This document shows, piece after piece, positions 34,783 to 46,959 of a stretch of DNA of 64,000 nt. The first letter of the stretch is position 1; the number at the start of each line of letters is the position of its first letter. Under the pieces are notes generated by a model. The model made no database searches. It was not told the DNA's origin and saw only the letters and a program-made list of their open reading frames with translations. Source of the DNA: Trematomus loennbergii (Eukaryota; Chordata; Actinopteri; Perciformes; Nototheniidae); assembly GCA_012861695.1 (NCBI GenBank), contig JAAOOA010000584.1, positions 62,001 to 126,000 on the forward strand, in the 5' to 3' direction. The position numbers and the translations under genes were made by a program.

Positions 34783-35459
34783 CCCTAAATGAAGACGAAG
34801 ACAATACTTTGTTCATTTTGTTTAATAAGTAATAAAAGTTGCACTGTAAGCACATTAAAACTTTCAATAATGTAAAATGCAATAATGTAATCCACACAAT
34901 CACTTTGTTTGAGCAGAACCCCAGTAAGTTAAAGAAAATAATGAATCATCTCCTTATTGATTATGATCAGGATAATTACAGCTGTATAATATCTCACATT
35001 AACACATAAATGTGATTATAGATTTTGTAATTGGTACGGTTTTTACTCAGTCCGGGCATACAAGGTGTGTCCTCGCACACCACCTCGAGGTACCGATAAA
35101 CTCCCTTCTTTCTATACCTCCATTCATCAATTTTACATCATGTATCTCTTCCTGTTAGTTTATCCCTTTAGACTTTGGTCACAGACCTTAATGAACACAC
35201 CTCTGAAACCTTGGGATTCAAAAACCGTAAAGCACTGCTGCCGTATTTCAGATCAATCGATCCTGGCGACCTCCAATATGACTTACTATAATTCTGCAAC
35301 AGAGTTACCTAGGTGCGACTTAACAGCTGTTATCTCTGGAGACTGCAGTGTTCCGTCAGGGATTGATCAACCAAGGGGACAGGACGCTGGAATCAATCTG
35401 GACTCAGGACTCAAGCTAAGGGGAACAGGTTACATTTCCGTCTGATTTGTCACTTATTC

Positions 35460-35490
<31 letters not shown>

Positions 35491-36676
35491 TGGACTTTAG
35501 TTTCCTTTCACAAGTGTGAACAGGTAGTTTTATTTAAAGTTTCACAAGTTATAATACCACACACTAATAATAATAAACTGCGTTTTGCTCAGATATATAT
35601 TATATCTGTTCGGTCTAGGTTTGCCCCACTACTAGTTAGTATCAGGGTTTCTTCAGTCTTCTGCAAGAGCTGCTGAGTTCAAGAGGACTGATTTCCAATG
35701 TTCTTCAGTCTCCTTATATCCTCTTTTGTCACATGGTTTGTCACGTGGTTTGTCACATCCTGTGCGTGCAAGCTCGTGCGTTAGAGGTGTCCGTCTTTGT
35801 TGCTTTGTGGTTAAATGTTCACTTCCCACAAGGAAGTGCATAACAGATGTTCATCTCCTCGAAAGAGGAAGTGCGTAGAAAGTTCCTCGAAAGAGTACCC
35901 ATGTAAGAATTTCTGTTATACATCCTGTTTATATTGCTAAAGCGTTAAACTATATGATACATGACTATGGCATTCAGAGTTTTAACACAGTTTTTAACAT
36001 ATTTAAGCTTTATATAATAAAATACATTGTTCCATTTTCTTTTCTTCAACAATTTCTTTAAAAATGCACACGAAGAAAAAACTAAGTACCCAGGATAAAA
36101 AAGGTTGGATGCTTTCTTCTTAAAGAGGCCCTATAATGATCATTTTCAGGTTCATATTTGTGTTTTGCTCCTCTATTGTGACATGTTTACATGCTTTAAT
36201 TTCAAAAATGTCATTATGTAACATAAGTAAACAAAGCATCGAGGCGTTTCAATGTTTTGATTGACAGTGGAAGAAATGCCACAACTATCAGCTGTCAGCA
36301 ACAAACATGGAGTCTAAATAAGCTCTAAAGATAAACAGAATTCCACCTGCTGTCACTTAAAAATCCCTGAACAGATGTTGACATTGTAGGTTTTAGAAAA
36401 GCTCCAGATAAAGTGAAGTTAAAGTTTCTGAGCCAAATATATGTTCTAAAATCAGCAGTTTCATTCTTGGAGGAACACCAAACACAATACTTCTTCGTAC
36501 TTCAGTAACCCTGCCTCAGTAGTTATTTTACCCAAAAGTTAATTGACTGAACATAATTGCACTACCAAAATCAAAAATGTTGAAACTCAACATATCCATG
36601 GTTCAACCATGGTTTGCAGAAGTGTAGAATGCCAACGTTTGACATGCTGACTGAGCTGGACTTAAAAGACTTCTGA
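34783..36676. other. Non-coding region
   Basis: No gene recognised. A TAA microsatellite lies at 35462-35488. Positions 35690-35900 carry repeated short words (TTTGTCACRTGG, CTCGAAAGAG), which might be a retroelement LTR, but no TG..CA borders or primer site are clear. TTAAAGAGGCCCTATAATG at 36121 resembles the start of the TTAA-flanked MITE family seen at 39593, without a matching end. Confidence 0.4.
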
Positions 36677-38417
36677 CTACTTGAGGTTACAGAACTCAGC
36701 AGTGTCATCAAAAGGTGAAAAATTAAACCGAAGTCCAGCATAGAGCGGCTGAGTGAAAGTGGTCTGGACTCTGTGGAGGAGAGTTAAGGTTTCAGAGACG
36801 CTGTAGAAGGACAGAATACCTGCATCGTGATCCAGATACACTCCAACTCTGGAGGAATCAGGACCTGAGACGGGAGTTTTTACTTTGTTGAACAGAAATG
36901 TATACTTGTTATTGTCAGACTGTAACGCCCAAGATTTATCATTGGATCCAAACAAACATCTATCCGGATGTCCTGCTCTGCTGATGTTCTTGTATGCAAC
37001 TGCTACACAAACTGCCACCCTCTCCACTCCACTTCCCAGTAACAACGACCAGTCAGACTTTCTTTACTCAGGACCTGATGATAATCAGTGAATCTGTCTG
37101 GGTGACTTGGATATGACGGACATAGTAACTGGCATGTTGCTTTTCTGCCCTCCTCAGTTAATATCAGCCATGTGTTTGCAGTGTTTGGATCCAGAGTGAT
37201 GTCACATGAATATTTTAAGAATCTAGCTCTGGTTTTGGGCTCTGGTGGTGACAGTAAAACTTCCACTTCACTCACCATCAGTGAGATGTTTGTCCACGTC
37301 TTCGCCAGGACGTCCTGTAGTTTATCTCTGACTGCTGACACAGCCGCTATCACGTCCTCAAAGTAGCGCAGAGGACGGATGTTGATGCTGGATGAGTGTG
37401 CAGGTTCACTGAGTGCTGACAGTGAAGCGTAGTTGTGCAGAAAGTGGGTGTGATCCTCTGTGTGAGAGAGCTTCTGCAGCTCAGCGTCTCTCCTCTTCAG
37501 CTCCCTGATCTCCTGCTCCAGCTTCTTCTGAAGCACTTTGACTCGACTCACTTCAGTTTCCTGCTTGGATCTGACCTGCTGCTTCACATCAGAGCTTCTT
37601 TTCTCTGCGAGACGGATCAGCTCAGTGAACATCTTCTCACTGTCATCCACTGCTTTATCAGCAGAGCCAGTGACGGCCTCCGCCTCCTGCTGAAGCAGCT
37701 TCACCTCCTTCTCTCTGTCCTGGATTCCCTGCTGGATGTTTTGTCGACTCCCCTCCAGCTCTCTCTGCCTCTCAGTCCTTTCTGCTGCAGCTGACACTGT
37801 GTCGTGGCCTTTATGTTCCTCCTCAGAGCAGAGATAACAGATAGACTGTTGATCAGTGCGACAGAACATCTTCTTCACCTCCTCATGACGAGAGCACATG
37901 TTCTCCTGGAACTTCTTGGAGGGCTCCATCAGCTTGTGTTTCTTAAAGGCAGGAGATTCATAATGAGGCTGATGTGTTTATTACAGTATGAGGCCACACA
38001 CTGCAGACAGGACTCCAAAGCTTTCCGTTTTCTCCCAGTACAGACATCACATCCCACATCTTCAGCTCCAGCATAGCAGTGATCAGCAGGAGCAGCAGGA
38101 GCAGCTTGGAGTCCAGTCTTCTTCAGCTGCTCCACTAAATCTGCTATCATGGTATTTTTCATCAGGACAGGCCTTGGTGTGAAGCTCTTTCTACACACAG
38201 GGCAGCTGTAGATTCGATTCTCATCCTCTCCATCCCAGTGGCTTTTAATACAGTTATTGCAGTAGTTGTGTCCACAGGGAATAGACACCGGTTCCTTCAG
38301 TAGATCCAGACAGATTGAACAGCTGACTATCTTTTGGTCAAGCTGATTTTCTTGCTGCGCCCATTTCACCTCTCCGTGTAAGCAAATGTCAGTTTCACTT
38401 TCCCTGAATAGAAACAA
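36677..38417 (-). pseudogene. finTRIM (ftr-type) E3 ubiquitin ligase, three 1-base breaks
   Basis: Minus strand, intron-less in this copy. [31 protein letters not shown]-box-like cysteine pair (CDVC..CLQC) follows, then a B-box 2 (MCSRHEEVKKMFC..CYLC), a long coiled coil rich in E/K/Q (about 37750-37450), PRY (ITLDPNTANTW) and SPRY (CYWEVEW..VAVAYKNIS). This is the finTRIM order. Breaks: the usual start ATGGCGCAGCA reads ATGGGCGCAGCA (extra G near 38361); one base is lost near 37963 between the B-boxes; one change near 37015 lies inside SPRY. In-frame starts further upstream exist but are not the family's start. Typical finTRIMs are ~550 residues, and the pieces sum to about that. finTRIMs are interferon-inducible antiviral candidates in fish. 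It is either a recent pseudogene or an assembly with three indels. Confidence 0.85.
38391..38404 (-). promoter_or_regulatory. ISRE upstream of finTRIM
   Basis: On the minus strand GGGAAAGTGAAACT, a full match to the interferon-stimulated response element core GAAANNGAAACT. It lies about 30 bp upstream of the ancestral finTRIM start. IRF/ISGF3 binding is inferred from the motif. Confidence 0.65.
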
Positions 38418-38494
38418 GCTCTGCTCCGCCTGCTCTTGTGTATGTTACGGGTCCTAAAAGCTTGGGTACCACAGCAACAATAAAGAAATCTGTA

Positions 38495-38565
38495 GAAAAC
38501 AGAAAAGTGCAGCAGCGTGAAATAAACACAGGATCCGGTTGATCGTCTGGATTGCTTCTCATTCA
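38495..38565 (-). repeat. 70-bp finTRIM leader-like sequence, copy 1
   Basis: Reads GGATCCGGTTGATCGTCTGG on + and matches 46644-46712 almost base for base in the same orientation. On the minus strand it ends ...TTTTCTACAG. Copy 2 continues GTCAGT, a donor-like site. Copy 1 continues ATTTCT. It may be a leader exon of the finTRIM. Confidence 0.75.
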
Positions 38566-39592
38566 AAATTCAAAGTACACATACAGTTACATACAAATAG
38601 CTGTACTTAACAAACATATCACATTTCTCGATTTCAGTTATCCGTCTATGTCACAGTCAATTACCAACCCAGTCTCACATCTAAACGTGTAATAACTACG
38701 TTGGTCCACAACTTCGGACGTAGTATTTCTACAAAAACGCCTCTGAAATTGTAGGATCCCTACGTTTTTTTTCACCATTCATTTCCAATGGCTGGCGTCT
38801 ATGTCACGTGATCTTCAACTTTCTCTCCGCAGAAATAAAAAACATGGCCGACCTTCGTTTTATTCTCGGTAGAAAATGCCTATTTTAAGGTTAGTTTTGG
38901 CCATTAAAATGCATTTTGATGTCATTTGATGCGAGAAATATGAGTTGTTATTTCAGATTATGTGTGCAGTGGATGTACATGATCTTTAGTTTGCTAGTTA
39001 TTATGAAGAATACTTCAGGAAATTGTGTAAATACAACGTTTTCATTGTTACCAAGGTGGTTGCTAGGGACGCTGCTATCGATATTATGTCTGTTATGTTG
39101 TGTAACTGTTTAATGGTGTTATCTTTATTGCTACCCGGCATCTAAAATTGTGGCATAGATACGTTATTTTCCATTATGCTCTCTATATATTGTCTTTATT
39201 ATGCTTTAAACAGTGTCTCAGGCTTTGGCTATAGGGCGGCTCAAAGTATTTTGTCGGCCGTTGTGAAACTGCTTTGTTTATTGTCCTTCTTTTTGTTTTA
39301 AATAAAGCATATTCAATCGAGACATGCCAAACATGTGACGTCATATGATGCGTCGCATCTGCGCACAGGGAGCAGGGAGACCCCGAGATCCGTATTTTTA
39401 AATAAAGAGATTTTCAATCACGGGCGCGCATCAAACGTGTGACGTAATGTGGTATTAAAAGTATTAAAAGAGGTGAAAATCACTACAAGTCTGGGCATGT
39501 TGAGAGCTGTACATACACAACATTTCATAGTCTTATATTTCAACAGTTTTACGACAAACTGTGACTTTTTTGACATGGAAATTATTATTTAA

Positions 39593-39938
39593 AGTGGACC
39601 TATCATGTTATATTTGAATAATATAGTGTAGGACCATACCTATATAAGGCATATTTATACTTTTTTTTTTTCAAAATACCAAACAGATCATGCATTTTAG
39701 CCATGCCTCATTTTGCTCAATTTGCTGATTCTGTGAGAATCAGCCCTTGCAACGTCAGGACAGTGTTCAAATCTGGATCAGTTTTTTATCAGATCCGTTG
39801 CAGCCCCTTTTTTGAGATTTGGGTATGGAGGAAAAATAGAGGTTGTGTTTTCTGACACTTGGTGAGTTCCCTGGAACACCGGGGACACATATTCATGTGT
39901 AAAGACGTACAAAAGTGCATTTTGCATGATAGGTCCCC
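39593..39938. mobile_element. 346-bp MITE with TTAA target
   Basis: The ends are AGTGGACCTATCATG and the complement of GGGGACCTATCATG. TTAA lies at 39589-39592 and 39939-39942, the target used by piggyBac and Kolobok groups. Confidence 0.8.
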
Positions 39939-41382
39939 TTAAGATTGACAAACATCATATGTGTAATTCGTGGCACAATTCAAACGGGATCGAAAGATAA
40001 TCTTTCTCTCTCCATTGACTTCAATGCATACTTTTTCCGAAATAAGGTCCCATGGAGGGACCCGGAAGTTTGACGGACATTACCCACAATCCTCTGTAGC
40101 AACCATAGACTGTATAAAAAATTAAATAATACATTATTCCGAGTGTGCTTGCTTTTCTCTTTGAAAGTCATCACATAACGGCATTGTAATACACGTTTCG
40201 GCTGCATTAATATGACATATCTGCCGTAGTTAACTCTATTTATAGATCCCTGATGACAAGACTTCTAGACAAACAGGGACTGCCGCCAAAACTGAAAACT
40301 TGACGTGGATCTTAAATATATAAGCAATTAAACAACATCTTACATTTCTTTTCACACAATACGTCTCCTTGCAGTATCAACACTAATTCGGCTGACTTTT
40401 ATATTTGATCCAATTGGTAGATAGGCTGTATTTACGCCATAACGGTGCACAGCTGATAGAAAGGGACACCTACTGGTTAAAGCACGTTATTGCATTTTAT
40501 AATTTTATTATTAGATATTATAGGATCCCTATAAAGTATATTCTTTACTCGTCGTTATTCTCTACTAATAGTTAATTAAAGACTGTATATAATGACTATT
40601 TTGCACATCCCATTCAAGATTTCAAGATTTTCTAAGGTTTATTGACATTAAAGACTGTATATAATGACTATTTTGCACATCCCTTTCAAGATTTCAAGAT
40701 TTCTAAGGTTTATTGACATATCATATTATACACAACTACGGTGTAGTTATGCAATGAATGAAAAACTTGGGTCAGGTTCCTCAACAGTGCATTACAAGAC
40801 ATCTATCAATATGTGTGTATACCTCCACCATTAAACTGTCATATTCTGCACATTTCTTATACTATCTACATACATCTTATAAGAGTAATACATATGTATA
40901 ATATCAGTTAAAATAAGTGCTTCAACATAGTTAACATTGCTGGAGGTATAAACACATATTGATAGATGTCTTGTAATGCACTGTTGAGGAACCTGCACCC
41001 AAGTTTTTCATTCATTGCATAACTACACCGTAGTTGTGTATAATATGATATGTCAATAAACCTTAGAAAATCTTGAAATCTTGAAAGGGATGTGCAAAAT
41101 AGTCATTATATACAGTCTTTAATTAACTATTAGTAGAGAATAACGAGTAATGAATATACTTTATAGGGATCCTATTAATATCTAATAATACAAATTCAAT
41201 AACGTGCTTTAACCAGTAGGTGTCCCTTTCTATCAGCTGTGCACCGTTATGGTGTAAATACAGCCTATCTACCAATTGGATCAAATATAAAAGTCAGCCG
41301 AATTAGTGTTGATACTGCAAGGAGACGTATTGTGTGAAAATAAATCTAAGATGTTGTTTAACTGCTGATATATTTATGATCG

Positions 41383-41562
41383 GGGAGGCGTGTGGCGCAG
41401 TGTAGTGCGTTGGTGTTCGGATCAGGGGAGCACAGGTTCAAACCCCACTGCAGTCAGCATGTCGTTGTGTCCCTGGGCAAGACACTTCACCCCAAATTGC
41501 TCCTGTGGGGATTGCCCACAGTATTGAGTATGTAAGCGTCATGAATGTAATGTAATGTAATG
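41383..41562 (+). mobile_element. tRNA-derived SINE
   Basis: Head with A-box (GTGGCGCAGTGTAGTGCG) and B-box (GGTTCAAACCCC), then the body (GTCGTTGTGTCCCTGGGC..) and a short ATGTAATG-repeat tail. It is the uninterrupted relative of 2285-2915. It is present in only one arm of the foldback element, so it arrived later. Confidence 0.8.
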
Positions 41563-42867
41563 ATCCACGTCACGTTTTCAGTTTTGGCGGCAGTTCTTCC
41601 TGTTTTCAGATAATAAACACCATTTCCCAACGTGCATTGCGGCTAAACCGTCCAATCACCGAGCTGAGGATCTTGCATACGTCTGTTTCCGGTGTTTATG
41701 ACGATGTGATGTGAGATGTGAGATGTGAGACTGGGTTGGAGAATTGCACAGGGGAAAATAACGTATCTATGCCGCGGATTTTGTTAAACTAATACGTTTG
41801 CGCTGTGGACCAACACTATAAATTGACGGGGAAGGGGGTAGCAATAAAGATAACACCATTAAACAGTTACACAACATAACAGACATAATATCGATAGCAG
41901 CGTCCCTAGCAACCACCTTGGTAACAATGAAAACGTTGTATTTACACAATTTCCTGAAGTATTCTTCGTAATAACTAGCAAACTAAAGATCATGTACATC
42001 CACTGCACACATAATCTGAAATAACAACTCATATTTCTCGCATCAAATGACATCAAAACGCATTTTAATGGCCAAACTAACCTTAAAATAGGCATTTTCT
42101 ACCGAGAATAAAACGAAGGTCGGCCATGTTTTTTATTTCTGCGGAGAGAAAGTTGAAGATCACGTGACATAGACGCCAGCCATTGGAAATGAATGGTGAA
42201 AAAAAATAGGGATCCTACAATTTCAGAGGCGTTTTTGTAGAAATACTACGTCCCAAGTTGTGGACCAACGTAGTTATTACACGTTTAGATGTGAGACTGG
42301 GTTGCAATTACTGTACCTCAAGTGCAACATCATTCCCAACTTAAACATGTATCTCACTCACTAGTATGTGACAGTTTTATACTTCCCAAAACATTCTGTA
42401 TAATATCACATGTGCAATAGCGAAGCAGGGCTACTATAATATGTAGTGCAATTAACAGTAATACTCACTGTATAAAGAGCAAATGTCAAATCTGCACACA
42501 CTGGGGAATTACACTTAATGTATACAAAGCTGTTACTCAAGGAGAAATTCAACAAAGTCAATATAAACACATAACGCTATCAAATAATACTTTCTATCAA
42601 TATATACCTTTAACAAATACAACATATTATTTTACAATTCACAATGACATCTGTAAGTTTAACTGTTTAGTTTATAAAGCATTCAATAGAGTGGTGCCGT
42701 GATGCGTCCTAAAACCGGGAAGTAAGCTGCGTTCCCTCGACAAAAAAGCAATGCAATTTCTCTATATGGATTTTGGAAAATAGCTCGAAATAAGGTCTGT
42801 GGTTGACACACAGTTAAGAGACGGATCACGTTTTGTTCAGCCGGATAATCTCTACATGTCTACCCTA

Positions 42868-43690
42868 CTTAGGCCTGTCACGATAATCAATTTTGTTGGA
42901 CGATAAATATTCCCGGAAATTATTGTGATAAACGATAGTATTGTCGGCGCCGTTGTAAGACCATTTTAGACCACTGACATAATGATAATATATATAATAA
43001 TAATTCAAGTACATCCTTTCAAACATAACTTTTTATTGAACATTCAACATTGCAAAATGTGAAATAATATTCAAATATATAAATTATATATAATAAATAA
43101 AACAAATACATTTAATTATAAAACATTTTTTAAATCACACACAACCAAAACAATCAATGAAATAGACTCAGGCTGGAAAACAGAGCTCTCTCTCTCATAT
43201 ATATAAAAATAAATATGAGCACACATTGCAAGCAAAGAAAAGAGCATTCAAGTGTACAGTCCACTGTCCATACAAAGACCCAGATGCTTCAACAGGCCAT
43301 ATCCAAATCTGTATTTCCAAGATTCGAGCAAGGAACACCAACATGTTTGCATTGTCAGGCAAATGCATCTTTGATTGTAAACTGTCGGGAAGGTGGGGGC
43401 TCTCCATCTCCAGCTGCCGTGTTTGCTCCCAGCTGGGAAAACGGAATGGGTAGGTTGTGTTTCAGGTGCAGTTTAAGGTTGGTCATATTGCTAGCTTTTG
43501 TTGCTACCTTTTTAAAACAAATGCGACACACCGCCCGGCTCATTCAAGTCCGGAGGTGTGCCTCGTGATTTGGCTTAAATCCAAAATATTCCCACACCGG
43601 AGATGTGGTATTAGGTTTTGCAACCACTTCCATTTAACTTCAAATTCCCCTCGAGCAAGTCACACGTTGTCTCCGCTTGTCTCTATATTG
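42868..43690 (-). mobile_element. hAT fragment with BED-type zinc finger remnant
   Basis: It starts TAGGCCTGTCACGATAATCA at 42868, a known fish hAT opening. On the minus strand, 43355-43543 encodes SRAVCRICFKKVATKASNMT and then LKLHLKH, a BED zinc finger (C-x2-C..H-x3-H) of a ZBED/hAT transposase. 43195-43407 may be a further piece in another frame. The catalytic region and the right terminus are missing. Confidence 0.7.
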
Positions 43691-43717
43691 TTAATATAGA
43701 TTTATGATCGATTAGAT

Positions 43718-44243
43718 CAGCGGTTCTCAAACTGTGGTCCGCGGACCGTGGAAAAAAGCTAAATAAAATCCACTTTTTATTATCAAGGATTTTCGATTTT
43801 ATTATCAAGGATTGCTCTATCGAAATCAGTCACATTGACCCGAAGACACATTTTGAGTTGTATATACTGTTGGAAAGAGGAGATTCCTAGCTTTCTAATG
43901 ATATCAGGATTGTTTTTATACTCCAAATATTAAGCAAAATATGCAGTCGCTAGGGATGTAACGATATATCGCGATAAATAAATGTCTCAATACCGTCGTG
44001 AGACTGACAAAATCTACCGCGATTTAAAAAAAATAATTATAAAAATAATTTTTTAAACACATTTTTTTTTTAAACCATTAATTTAACCAGGTGGTCCCAT
44101 TGTAGTGTTGTTATATTGTTGACACTTTAAAATACTACTAAAATGCCATACAAATCAGATTTATTATTCAATAAAGAAAAAACAATTCCGCAAAATTCAT
44201 TCTAAATAGTGGTCCGCATAAACAAAAAGCTTGAGAACCCCTG
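43718..44243. mobile_element. 526-bp hAT with 8-bp TSD GATTAGAT
   Basis: The ends are CAGCGGTTCTCAAACTGTGG and the complement of CAGGGGTTCTCAAGCTTTTT. GATTAGAT lies at 43710-43717 and 44244-44251. Inside, TAGGGATGTAACGATATATC (about 43952) is the start of another hAT family, truncated. Confidence 0.9.
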
Positions 44244-44515
44244 GATTAGATCATATGGAGATATTGCATTGCTTTTTGTCGAGGGAACCGGAAGGTACCC
44301 ATGCGCAGCTTACTTCCGGGTTTAGGACGCGTCACTGCACGGTCTATGAAAGGCCAAATTATTATAGGTGTAGGAGCTCACATAAATACACTGTCAGTGT
44401 TAATAAACTAAAAAGACAAGGCGATGTGCCTGCAAAACTCAAAACATATCACCGTGCGTAGCAGCTAACCTGCCTGCGAGCCTTTGCTCAGGTCACATTT
44501 ACAACCGCGGTCAAG

Positions 44516-45124
44516 CCCGCTGTCACTACCGATCTGCCCTATCTGCAGTGCGCATGTGCGAGATGGTCCGCCATATTGCACAACTCCGTACGGCAACCCA
44601 ACTAGGACACTTGACACAGTGGCTTTTGGCAAAGCACACAAAGAAAACTCCGAAAAAACCGAGAGAGATCAGTTATTGTTATTACAACGTGACTTCACTA
44701 TTATTTAACAACTCTTTTTATTGGGTTCTTTTATTTGGGTTTAAGTACATTGTCAGAATAAGTGAGAAATGGATGTAACTTCTGTTAGACAGCTATATGC
44801 TATACATTTTTGCATACATTCACAGTAAATATTTATTCAGTATGATAGCTGTCTAACAGAAGTTAAATCCATGTCTCACTTATTCTGACAATGTACTTAA
44901 ACCCAAATAAAAGAACCCAATAAAAAGAGTTGTTAAATAATAGTGAAGTCACGTTGTAATAACAATAACTCATCTCTCTCGGTTCTTTTTCTGCTTTGCC
45001 AAAAGCCACTGTGTCAAGTGTCCTATTAGAGTTGCGTATGTAGTTGTCAAATATGGCGGACCATCTTGCACATGCGCACTGCAGATAGGGGCAGGGCTGC
45101 AGATCGGGTAGTGACACCCGCTTC
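44516..45124. mobile_element. 609-bp foldback element
   Basis: Two ~290-bp arms mirror each other. The left begins AGCCCGCTGTCACTACCGAT; the right ends with the complement of GCGGGTGTCACTACCCGATC. The arms are separated by a ~50-bp centre near 44810. No coding capacity. Confidence 0.88.
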
Positions 45125-45292
45125 TCTTTTTCTTTTTTTTTAAGCTTTAAAACAAATGAATAACGACTATATATATAATAATAAATACACTGAGCCTGTC
45201 TCTTTTTCTCTCTTCTGACAGCGTCAGTGTCTGTCTCATGCAGCAGCTGATCCAGTAATGAGTGACCCGGCCAGTATAACTAGTTTCCGCTT
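45125..45292. repeat. Spacer shared with 61811-61985
   Basis: TTAAAACAAATGAATAACGA and the following ~150 bp (CAGTGTCTGTCTCATGCAGC..) recur at 61811-61985 inside the 61433-62420 element. This is a fragment of that family lying between two foldbacks. Confidence 0.75.
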
Positions 45293-46437
45293 CCACTTCG
45301 GAAAACACAGTCAAGCCAGTCCGCACGTTGTATTGCGGTGCGCGAATATCCTATGCATTACGGTAGAGGCCTGGAAAAACTGTCTTCAAAATAAAAGCAC
45401 TTACTCGGTTAATAACAAATATACCTAAAAATATACCAAACATATTCATATATACTGAAGCTTGAATTAAGAAATATGTACTATATAATGTGATCAATAA
45501 TAATTTAAAACAAACTACGTATAACTAGTACCACATTATAACTGAGTGAATGTCAAACTTAAGGAGTTTCAAAATAAATTACTTTTGAAATCTCATATAT
45601 GGGCTATCATCCCTCTGTTTTTAGATAAGAATAAAACAAAAACTCTCCAGTATCAAATACTTATTTCACTTCGGGGTGATAGCAGGACACCCCATCTAGT
45701 CACACACAGAATATCAGGACAATCTGATGTAGAGTTTCAAAATAAGACTTTGAAGTCTCATATATGAGCTATCATCCCTCTGTTTTTAGATAAGAGTAAA
45801 ACAAAAACTCCAGTATCAAATACTTTTTTCACTCCACATCAGAATGTCCTGATATTCTCTGAGTGACTAGATGGGGTGTCCTGCTATCACCCTGGAGTGA
45901 TATTAGTCTTTGATACTGGAGTTGTTGTTTTATTCTTATCTAAAAACAGCGGGACGATAGCTCATATGAGACTTCAAAGGTCTTTTATTTTGAAACTCTA
46001 CATCAGAATGTCCTGATATTCTCCGAGTGACTAGATGGGATGTCCTGCTATCACCCTGGAGTGATATTAGTCTTTGATAATGGAGAGTTTTGTTTTATTC
46101 TTATCTAAAATCAGAAGGACGATAGCCCATATATGAGATTTCAAAAGTATTTTATTTTGAAACTCCTTAAGCTTTACATTCACTCAGTTATAATGTGGTA
46201 TTAGTCATACGTAGTTTGTTTTAAATGATTATTGATCACATTATATAGTACATATTTCTTAATTCAAGCTTCAGTATGAATATGTTTGGTATGTTTTTTA
46301 GCTATATTTGTTATTGACCGAGTCTGCACTTTTATTTGAAGGCAGTTTTTCCAGGCCTCTACCGTAATGCATAGGATATTCGCGCACTGCAATACAACGT
46401 GCGGGCTGGCTTGACTGTGTTTTCTGAAGTGGAAGTT
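45293..46437. mobile_element. 1.15-kb foldback element with internal direct repeats
   Basis: Arms of more than 500 bp: the left starts CTTCCACTTCGGAAAACACA and the right ends with its near complement. Within each arm a ~170-bp unit (TAGATAAGAATAAAACAAAA..) occurs twice, so the centre reads repeat-repeat then inverted repeat-repeat. ACCGCGGTCAAGCC lies at 44507 and in reverse near 46443, outside both foldbacks, so the pair may form one compound element. Confidence 0.85.
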
Positions 46438-46643
46438 GGCTTGACCGCGGTCATTTACACACGGCGCGGTGCGGCTGAAGCCCGCGAAAACGGCATCTAT
46501 AGTTGCCGACAGTGTAGTATTTCTAAAGTACCGTTACTATGTCAAACATGCTCAAAACTTTCTGACACACTCTCTTAAACATCTCTAACATTATACCTTG
46601 TTTACACAAGTTAACATCGATCATTTTCATCATGTACTGACCT

Positions 46644-46712
46644 GTAGAAAACAGAAAAGTGCAGCAGTGTGAAATAAACACAGGATCCGGTTGATCGTCT
46701 GGATTGCTTCTG
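46644..46712 (-). repeat. 70-bp finTRIM leader-like sequence, copy 2
   Basis: Matches 38495-38565. On the minus strand it ends CTACAG/GTCAGT, a plausible donor, so it could be an untranslated first exon whose downstream gene is the finTRIM ~8 kb away. Confidence 0.65.
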
Positions 46713-46959
46713 AGGAGGGAGCAGAAGTGTCCTCCCTAAAATAACCCAGGTGTCACCGCTCACCTGAGTCAGGTGACCTGACAAAGGCCCAATCCCAAAC
46801 CACACCCTACGCCTACACACTCCCCCTCCGTGACGGAGTGACACTCTCAGCTCAACGAGACTCCCTCCTGTCAGATGGTGGGTGTAAATTATGGAGCTAA
46901 TTTCCTGCCCTAACTCCACAAACAAACTAAACAGGTTTTACAAATGCCACATGATTCAC

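Larger units (their letters stand above)
38667..42305. mobile_element. 3.6-kb foldback (palindromic) element
   Basis: Outer ends CAACCCAGTCTCACATCTAA and complement (near 42305). The arms match for about 500 bp (38667-39180 against 41760-42305). A second mirror zone is 40270-40850 against 40900-41370, continuing at about 41565-41600 after a SINE. It contains a TTAA-flanked MITE in the left half only and a SINE in the right half only. No coding capacity. The arms carry RNA-hairpin potential of more than 1 kb. Confidence 0.85.
42689..44346. mobile_element. Foldback MITE expanded by two hAT insertions
   Basis: The ends are GAGTGGTGCCGTGATGCG and the complement of ACCGTGCAGTGACGCG, in the 7403-7772 family. 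The left arm runs to about 42867 and is followed by hAT 1 (42868 to about 43690). About 25 bp of the MITE centre follows, then hAT 2 (43718-44243), then the right arm. Confidence 0.8.

Noticed and set aside
35065..35445. 126-codon open frame, plus strand
   Set aside because: No recognisable domain, low-complexity surroundings and no splice or promoter context. Possibly retroelement LTR sequence, but not supportable.
38390..38417. Start of finTRIM at the upstream in-frame codon near 38417
   Set aside because: The family starts with MAQQ-type sequence. Here that ATG is shifted by one base, and the upstream extension runs through the ISRE, so it is unlikely to be coding.
41383..41460. tRNA-like sequence with A- and B-boxes (also 2840-2915, 34537-34580, 57245-57355)
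   Set aside because: Each is attached to a SINE body or tail and lacks a full cloverleaf, so I do not call tRNA genes.
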